The notes beneath the pieces are model-generated. The model searched no databases and was not told the DNA's origin. It was given only the letters and a program-made list of their open reading frames with translations. From Mediterranea massiliensis (lineage in GTDB: Bacteria > Bacteroidota > Bacteroidia > Bacteroidales > Bacteroidaceae), in the NCBI RefSeq assembly GCF_900128475.1, contig NZ_LT635839.1, positions 342,282 through 406,281 on the forward strand: a DNA stretch of 64,000 nt. The letters run 5' to 3'. Both the position numbers and the translations under genes were made by a program. Below, piece by piece: positions 59,273 to 64,000 of this stretch (positions are counted from its first letter, which is position 1; every line of letters begins with the position of its first letter).

Positions 59273-59932
59273 TCAGGGCTTCGTGGCCCGCAGTATCTCG
59301 CGCTTGCCTCCCGGCGGGCCGGGCAGGCGTTCGGTGCGGAAGCCCGTCTGCTGCAACAGGCGCCGCACGGCTCCCTTGGCGCAGTAGGTGGTGAGGACGC
59401 CTCCTGACGAGAGGCAACGGTACAGGTTACGGAAGACCTCGGGTGTCCACAGGGCAGGCTGTTTTTCGGGTGCAAAGGCATCGAAGTAGACGAGGTCACA
59501 ACGTAGGGATGGGTGTTCGTCGTCGGCCTGCCAGCAGCTCAGGTCGCGGCACAGCTTCAGCAGTCGGAAGGTGGGCGTCAGCTGCACTTCCTCTTCCCAC
59601 GGCGCTTCGTGGAGGAGGCGCAGGCGCGGGTCGTCGCTGTAGTGAAGGGCCTCTACCTCGGGCCACGCCAGCGGATAGAGCTCGATGCCGGTGTAGTGGA
59701 CGGAGCGTCCGGTTCGTTCGGCTTCCTGCAGGGTGAGCAGGGCGTTGAGGCCGGTACCGAAGCCCGCTTCAAGTATTCGCGGTGCAGGGGCTGTTGAGGC
59801 TTTCAGTCCCATGTCGATGAAGATGTGCTGCGACTCGGTACGGGCTCCCTTCACCGAATGATAATGTTCGTCCAGTTCGGGCACGTAGAGCGTGGCGCTG
59901 CCGTCCTGAGTCAGTTCGATGGTTCTGTGCAT
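59273..59932 (-). CDS. mnmD: tRNA 5-methylaminomethyl-2-thiouridine methyltransferase (MnmD)
   Basis: A 219-aa SAM methyltransferase of the DUF752/MnmD type that completes mnm5s2U34 in tRNA. Marks: TLYVPELDEHYHSVKGARTE at the start, motif I ILEAGFGTGLNALLT near residue 53, DLVYFDAFAPEKQPALWTPEVF and GGVLTTYCAKGAVRRLL. It lacks the MnmC oxidase domain, as stand-alone MnmD proteins do. Confidence 0.92.
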   Translation of the reverse strand: MHRTIELTQDGSATLYVPELDEHYHSVKGARTESQHIFIDMGLKASTAPAPRILEAGFGTGLNALLTLQEAERTGRSVHYTGIELYPLAWPEVEALHYSDDPRLRLLHEAPWEEEVQLTPTFRLLKLCRDLSCWQADDEHPSLRCDLVYFDAFAPEKQPALWTPEVFRNLYRCLSSGGVLTTYCAKGAVRRLLQQTGFRTERLPGPPGGKREILRATKP

Positions 59933-59952
59933 GGCTTTTTCTCAATGAGTTG

Positions 59953-60432
59953 TTAGAAACCTGCTGCCGAAATGGCTCCTTGGAGGGCCCACAACATCGC
60001 TATGTAGCGGAGCAGCTTGCCGGCAAACATGGAGAGGGTAGTCAGTGCAGTGTTACTGCGCATGAATCCCAACGCGATGGCAATGGCTTCGCCCACGAAA
60101 GGGAGGAAGGCGAAGAAGGCCATCAGGGCACCTTTTCCCTGGAGGAAGCGCATCATGCTGTCCACCTTTTCCCGCTTTACCTTAAAATATTTCTCTATCC
60201 ACTCCGTCTTGCCCAGGCGGCCCATGTAGTAGCAGGTCAGTCCGCCTACAGTGTTGCCCACGGCTGCGGAGAGCACGCAGAGTGTCGGGCTCAGGCCCAG
60301 TTTGACCAGGGCGACGAGCACCAGTTCGGAACTGAAGGGCAGGATGCTGCCTGCCAGCAGGGCCGACAGGAACAGACCCACATACCCCCAGTCGATCAGC
60401 AGTTGGATGAGTGAATCTACAAAAGCGTCCAT
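59953..60432 (-). CDS. DedA family membrane protein
   Basis: A 159-aa VTT/DedA protein with ISLSxx-like helix LFLSALLAGSILPFSSELVL, GNTVGGLTCYYMGRLGK and FLPFVGEAIAIALGF. DedA proteins are linked to membrane homeostasis and undecaprenyl-phosphate or lipid flipping. The ATG at 60432 overlaps the end of the upstream membrane-protein gene by 16 nt. A longer frame from 60612 is antisense-like and rejected. Confidence 0.85.
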   Translation of the reverse strand: MDAFVDSLIQLLIDWGYVGLFLSALLAGSILPFSSELVLVALVKLGLSPTLCVLSAAVGNTVGGLTCYYMGRLGKTEWIEKYFKVKREKVDSMMRFLQGKGALMAFFAFLPFVGEAIAIALGFMRSNTALTTLSMFAGKLLRYIAMLWALQGAISAAGF

Positions 60433-61415
60433 ATCAGGTTGAAAATGAAGAGAGCCAGTGTGCCTGTCAGCGAGAAGATGAAGAATGCATTGGACAGACG
60501 GTTGTTGGTCAGGGCAAACAGATGGCCGGCCAGGATACTGGTGATGCACAGCAGTATCGGGCAGAAGCTGACGAACAGGAAAGGCTGCAGGAAAACATAG
60601 ATGTAGAGACAAAGGCCGAAGAATGACAGGAAATACAGATAGGTACGCGTGCGTATCTTATCCTCGTAGCCGGCCACGATGCAATGGACAGCACTGACAG
60701 TAAAAAGTAGAAACAGAAACAGCAAGGAAACTCCGGGTATGGCTTCGAATCCCATACCGATAGGCTGGAAAACCTGTATTTCAATGATGCGTTGGAAAAA
60801 ATCTGTCAGATTCCCAGTCAGTGTGGCATATCCCAACAGTAGCCACCAGGGAAAGGCGAAACCTACAACGGAGGCAGCCAGGCTTCTGGCATTCAGCGCA
60901 TAAAAGCTGAAAGCTCCTATCCAAAGCAGGGGAGCCAGCAGCATATATGGAGGAGCGATGATACCTGCGATACCTGCTAAGGCGAAGGAATGAAACAGTT
61001 GGCTGGAAGTGCATTCTTCGCGATAACTGGCAAATAATAATTGTATCGCAATCAGATAACAGACCGTACACAATAATCCGGACAACGTTCCGTGAGCAAA
61101 CGGACAGGCTCCTATCAGCAGGAAATAGATGGCACTTTGTATGGATGCTCTGACGCGGATCAGGGCAAATGCATTGTTCAGGTTGATGAGGAAGAAGGCG
61201 ATGGCTCCGTGTAAAACAAAACTAATCAGCAACACAAGCCAATGGGGAAATGTTTCTGTTGTCAGGTTGCAGAGCCATTGGGGGGCCGTCATGGGCACCT
61301 CTGTATGGGAGTATAGTGGAGCAGCCACTATCCAGCAGATAATGGTTATCAGCATGGCGGCAGGCAGGGTGAACCTGCCTGCCGTCACTTTGTTCTGAAA
61401 CCGTCGGTTTCTCAT
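60417..61415 (-). CDS. Polytopic membrane protein of unknown function
   Basis: A 332-aa protein with about ten hydrophobic helices (LITIICWIVAAPLYSH; AIYFLLIGACPFAHG; GLCLYIYVFLQPFLFVSFCPILL). The arrangement recalls DUF6427-like Bacteroidetes membrane proteins, but I cannot assign it firmly. ATG 61415 follows the purD stop by 20 nt and is chosen over an in-frame start at 61484 inside purD. It forms an operon with purD and DedA. Confidence 0.75.
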   Translation of the reverse strand: MRNRRFQNKVTAGRFTLPAAMLITIICWIVAAPLYSHTEVPMTAPQWLCNLTTETFPHWLVLLISFVLHGAIAFFLINLNNAFALIRVRASIQSAIYFLLIGACPFAHGTLSGLLCTVCYLIAIQLLFASYREECTSSQLFHSFALAGIAGIIAPPYMLLAPLLWIGAFSFYALNARSLAASVVGFAFPWWLLLGYATLTGNLTDFFQRIIEIQVFQPIGMGFEAIPGVSLLFLFLLFTVSAVHCIVAGYEDKIRTRTYLYFLSFFGLCLYIYVFLQPFLFVSFCPILLCITSILAGHLFALTNNRLSNAFFIFSLTGTLALFIFNLIWTLL

Positions 61416-61434
61416 CGGCTTGCGGGTGGGTCGG

Positions 61435-62709
61435 TTAGAGGTCGAAGCCGATGTCGCGGCGGAAGTATTTCTTCTCGAAGTCAATCAGGTCGGCCACACG
61501 GTAGCTCTTCTGCAGGGCTTCTTCCTTGCTGTTGCCGTACGAGCAGACGGCAATGACGCGTCCGCCGTTGGTCACTACCTGACCGTCCTTCTGTGCCGTG
61601 CCGGCGTGAAAGAGGATGCTGTCCGTGGTGGCTGCCTGCTCCAAGCCGGTCATCACCTTGCCTTTCTCGTAGGCTTCGGGGTATCCGCCGCTCACCAGCA
61701 TCACGCAGGCGGCCGTGCGCGGATCGAGAACCAGCTCTTTGGTGTCGAGGTTGCCGTCGCGTACGCCTTCGAACAAGTCCACCAGGTCACTCTGGATGCG
61801 CAGCATCACGCTTTCCGTCTCGGGGTCACCCATGCGGACGTTGTATTCGATGACCATTGGCTCACCTTTCACGTTGATAAGGCCCAGGAAGATGAAGCCC
61901 TTGTAGAGGATGTTCTCTTCTATGAGGCCGTTGATGGTGGGCTCGATGATGCGGGTGCGTACTTTTTCCATGAAGGCATCGTCGGCAAAGGGAACGGGCG
62001 TCACACTACCCATACCGCCGGTGTTCAGGCCCTTGTCGCCTTCACCGATGCGTTTGTAGTCTTTGGCTACGGGCAACACCTTGTAGTGACGTCCGTCAGT
62101 CAGTACGAAGACGGAGCATTCGATGCCGCTGAGGAACTCTTCGATGACCACCGTGGCACTGGCATCGCCGAACATGCCGCCCAACATCTCCTTCAGTTCA
62201 CGCTTGGCTTCGTCCAACGTGGGCAGGATGAGCACACCCTTGCCGGCACAGAGACCGTCGGCCTTCAGCACGTAGGGGGCTTCGAGGCTTTCGAGGAAGG
62301 CGAAGCCTTCTTCCAGATTGGTGGCGGTGATGCTTTTGTAGCGGGCTGTGGGGATATGGTGGCGCTGCATGAAGCCCTTAGCGAACTCCTTGCTGCCTTC
62401 CAGTGTGGCTCCGGCCTTCGTGGGGCCTATTACGGCAATATGGTTTGTGGCGGCGTCTGCGGCAAAGTAGTCGTAGATGCCTTTTACCAGCGGGTCTTCG
62501 GGTCCCACTACAATCATTTCCACTCCGTTCTTCAGAACGAAGTCCTTGATGGCGGGGAAATCCGTAGCCTTGATGTCCACGTTCTCGCCCGCTCCGTGTG
62601 TACCTGCGTTGCCAGGGGCGATGTAGAGCTTCTCCACTTTGGGGCTTTGGGCTATCTTCCATGCCAGGGCATGTTCACGGCCGCCCGAGCCTAAGAGTAA
62701 TATTTTCAT
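61435..62709 (-). CDS. purD: Phosphoribosylamine-glycine ligase
   Basis: PurD joins glycine to phosphoribosylamine in purine synthesis. The 424-aa ATP-grasp enzyme has [19 protein letters not shown] at the start, [26 protein letters not shown] (ATP lysine), [25 protein letters not shown] and [12 protein letters not shown] with the metal ligands. It lies 27 nt after the S9 peptidase gene on the same strand. Confidence 0.97.
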   Translation of the reverse strand: MKILLLGSGGREHALAWKIAQSPKVEKLYIAPGNAGTHGAGENVDIKATDFPAIKDFVLKNGVEMIVVGPEDPLVKGIYDYFAADAATNHIAVIGPTKAGATLEGSKEFAKGFMQRHHIPTARYKSITATNLEEGFAFLESLEAPYVLKADGLCAGKGVLILPTLDEAKRELKEMLGGMFGDASATVVIEEFLSGIECSVFVLTDGRHYKVLPVAKDYKRIGEGDKGLNTGGMGSVTPVPFADDAFMEKVRTRIIEPTINGLIEENILYKGFIFLGLINVKGEPMVIEYNVRMGDPETESVMLRIQSDLVDLFEGVRDGNLDTKELVLDPRTAACVMLVSGGYPEAYEKGKVMTGLEQAATTDSILFHAGTAQKDGQVVTNGGRVIAVCSYGNSKEEALQKSYRVADLIDFEKKYFRRDIGFDL

Positions 62710-62736
62710 GACTTTATGCTATTATATCGTTTGTCT

Positions 62737-64000
62737 TTATAAATAGTCCTCGAAATATCTTGTAATCTTCTCGTGCAAATGTACACGGTCGCGGCCCAGT
62801 ACGTTGTGTTTGTGGCCGGGATAGATGAAGAGATCGGGATAAGTGCGTGCATCGACGCAAGCCTTTATGAACGACAGGGTATGCTGGGGCACACAGGTGT
62901 CGTCGTGGTCGTCGTGGATAATCATCAGGTGACCCTTGAGGTTGGGAGCCAAGTTCTTCAGGTTGCACTGCTTGTAGCCTTCGGGGTTGGTCTGCGGAGT
63001 GTCCATGTAGCGTTCGCCGTACATCACTTCGTAGTAGCTCCAGTCGATGACGGGGCCGCCTGCCACGCCCACCTTGAAGAGGTTGGGGTAGCGCAACATC
63101 AGGGCCGTGGTCATGTGGCCGCCGAAGCTCCAGCCGTGCACGCCAATGCGGTTGCCGTCCACGTAGGGCAGCGACTGAAGGAACTCGACGCCTTTCACCT
63201 GGTCTTTGCCTTCCTCGATGCCGAGGTGGCGGAAGGTGCAGTTTTCAAACTCCAGGCCGCGGTTCGAACTGCCTCGGTTGTCGAGGGTAAAGAGGATGTA
63301 GCCCTTGTTGGCCATATAGAGGTCCCAGCCGCGGGCGGCGTAGTTCCAGTTGTTGACAATCAGCTGGGCGTGCGGGCCGCCGTAGACGTAGACAATTGCA
63401 GGATATTTCTTCGTCGGGTCGAAGTCGGCGGGCTTGATGATGCGGTAGTAGAGGTCGGTCTTGCCGTCGGCAGCCTTGAGGGTACCTACTTCCACGCTGG
63501 GCATCTTGAAGCCTTCGAAGGGATTGGCGGCGGTGAGCAGGCGAACGGTCTCCTTGCCGTTGGCAGTGGATGTGATGTCGATGACGCGAGGTGCATCGGG
63601 GGCCGACCAGTTGTCCAGCAGGTAGGTGCCCGAGGCAGAGAGTTGCGCGTTGTGCACACCCTGACCGTTGTCTATCGGAGTCAGCTTGCCGTTGGCAATG
63701 CTTACCTTATATATATTGCTCTGCAGGGGCGACTCTTTGGTGGCGGCGATGATGACTTCCTTCTTCTTGGCGTTGAAGCCCAGGATGCTCTGTACGAGCC
63801 ATTCACCCGAAGTGAGCTGTACGCCTGCGGCTCCGGCGGGAGTCTTTCCCTTTCCGGCCTTCTCGATAGTCTTCCACAGTTTCTCTACCTCTCCTTTGGT
63901 GAGCTTCTGGGGCTGGATGGCGTGGAGTTGCTTCAGGTCGTACAGATAGAGGTGGTTGTAACCGTCGCATTGACTTTGGTAGATGAACTTGTTGCTATCC
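62737..64000 (-). CDS. Dipeptidyl-peptidase IV-like S9 peptidase, cut by window edge
   Basis: The frame is open from the right edge to the TAA at 62737, over 420 residues. The visible part holds the end of a DPP-IV N-terminal propeller (NKFIYQSQCDGYNHLYLYD), then the S9 hydrolase domain: VYVYGGPHAQLI, nucleophile Ser in GVHGWSFGGHMT, Asp in HDDHDDTCVPQ and His in PGHKHNV. Such enzymes cut X-Pro/X-Ala dipeptides in the periplasm. The signal peptide and start lie outside the window. Confidence 0.93.
   Translation of the reverse strand, partial: DSNKFIYQSQCDGYNHLYLYDLKQLHAIQPQKLTKGEVEKLWKTIEKAGKGKTPAGAAGVQLTSGEWLVQSILGFNAKKKEVIIAATKESPLQSNIYKVSIANGKLTPIDNGQGVHNAQLSASGTYLLDNWSAPDAPRVIDITSTANGKETVRLLTAANPFEGFKMPSVEVGTLKAADGKTDLYYRIIKPADFDPTKKYPAIVYVYGGPHAQLIVNNWNYAARGWDLYMANKGYILFTLDNRGSSNRGLEFENCTFRHLGIEEGKDQVKGVEFLQSLPYVDGNRIGVHGWSFGGHMTTALMLRYPNLFKVGVAGGPVIDWSYYEVMYGERYMDTPQTNPEGYKQCNLKNLAPNLKGHLMIIHDDHDDTCVPQHTLSFIKACVDARTYPDLFIYPGHKHNVLGRDRVHLHEKITRYFEDYL

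Overview
The window looks like a chromosomal segment of a Bacteroidales member, most likely in or near Bacteroidaceae; the species cannot be named from the sequence. Supporting signs are Bacteroides-type promoters (TTG, about 19 nt, TAnnTTTG) in front of many genes, a SusC/SusD polysaccharide utilization locus (PUL) with an ECF sigma/FecR pair, families almost confined to Bacteroidetes (DUF4271, DUF3098, DUF3836, BACON, DUF2723, DUF4861), an IS982-family insertion sequence and a MobV-type mobilization remnant. The housekeeping genes are GC-rich for this group. The 48.5-53 kb cluster, uppP and the mobile remnant are visibly richer in A and T.

Layout. 1-3.7 kb: trp operon on the minus strand (trpB, trpE, trpC at the edge), preceded by a promoter, a 30-codon leader peptide with three consecutive Trp codons and an attenuator hairpin; trpG and trpD are not between trpE and trpC. 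3.7-10.2 kb: a CoA-transferase and small partner, miaB, an aquaporin, an acyltransferase and a DUF3836 protein. 10.8-16.2 kb: a plus-strand run of envelope and tRNA-modification genes (methyltransferase, ftsX, DUF3098, uppP, truB, queA, folK). 16.3-22.7 kb: metK behind a SAM-II-like riboswitch, then LOG protein, DUF4271, hemD, rnpA, yidD, TatD hydrolase and tyrS. 22.9-27.9 kb: a tricorn-like protease, tRNA-Gln(TTG) and an EamA transporter. 28-38.8 kb: a PUL on the minus strand (ECF sigma, FecR, SusC with STN domain, SusD, S1_7-like sulfatase, GH2). 39-43.7 kb: a decayed mobilizable element (tyrosine recombinase, NYN-domain protein behind a small structured leader, broken genes, candidate oriT, MobV relaxase cut by an IS982 end). 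43.9-53 kb: exonuclease III, a KduD-like dehydrogenase, DUF4861, a LuxR-type mini-regulator, an intact IS982 copy, then an AT-rich cluster of a membrane protein and two surface lipoproteins. 53-64 kb: polysaccharide deacetylase, DUF2723 protein, a zinc-type ABC transporter lacking its permease, mnmD, DedA, a membrane protein, purD and a DPP-IV-like S9 peptidase at the right edge.

The most unusual feature is not a gene. Eight intergenic places carry arrays of imperfect, partly palindromic units repeated head to tail with a period of exactly 22 or 23 bp (7.7, 10.4, 10.6, 22.7, 26.6, 30.2, 43.6 and 57.3 kb). Units within an array share roughly half their bases and diverge in the rest. Several arrays share an ATGTTTTCC core, and two share a GTGCTTC-type unit. 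I know no named element that explains them. A second intergenic class is made of single long imperfect hairpins (15.6, 22.8, 45.8, 53.7 and 58.2 kb), some of which run into gene ends and confuse start calls.

Limits: all calls rest on reading the sequence. No database or folding search was possible, so family names reflect motif recognition, and starts are chosen by motif and context.
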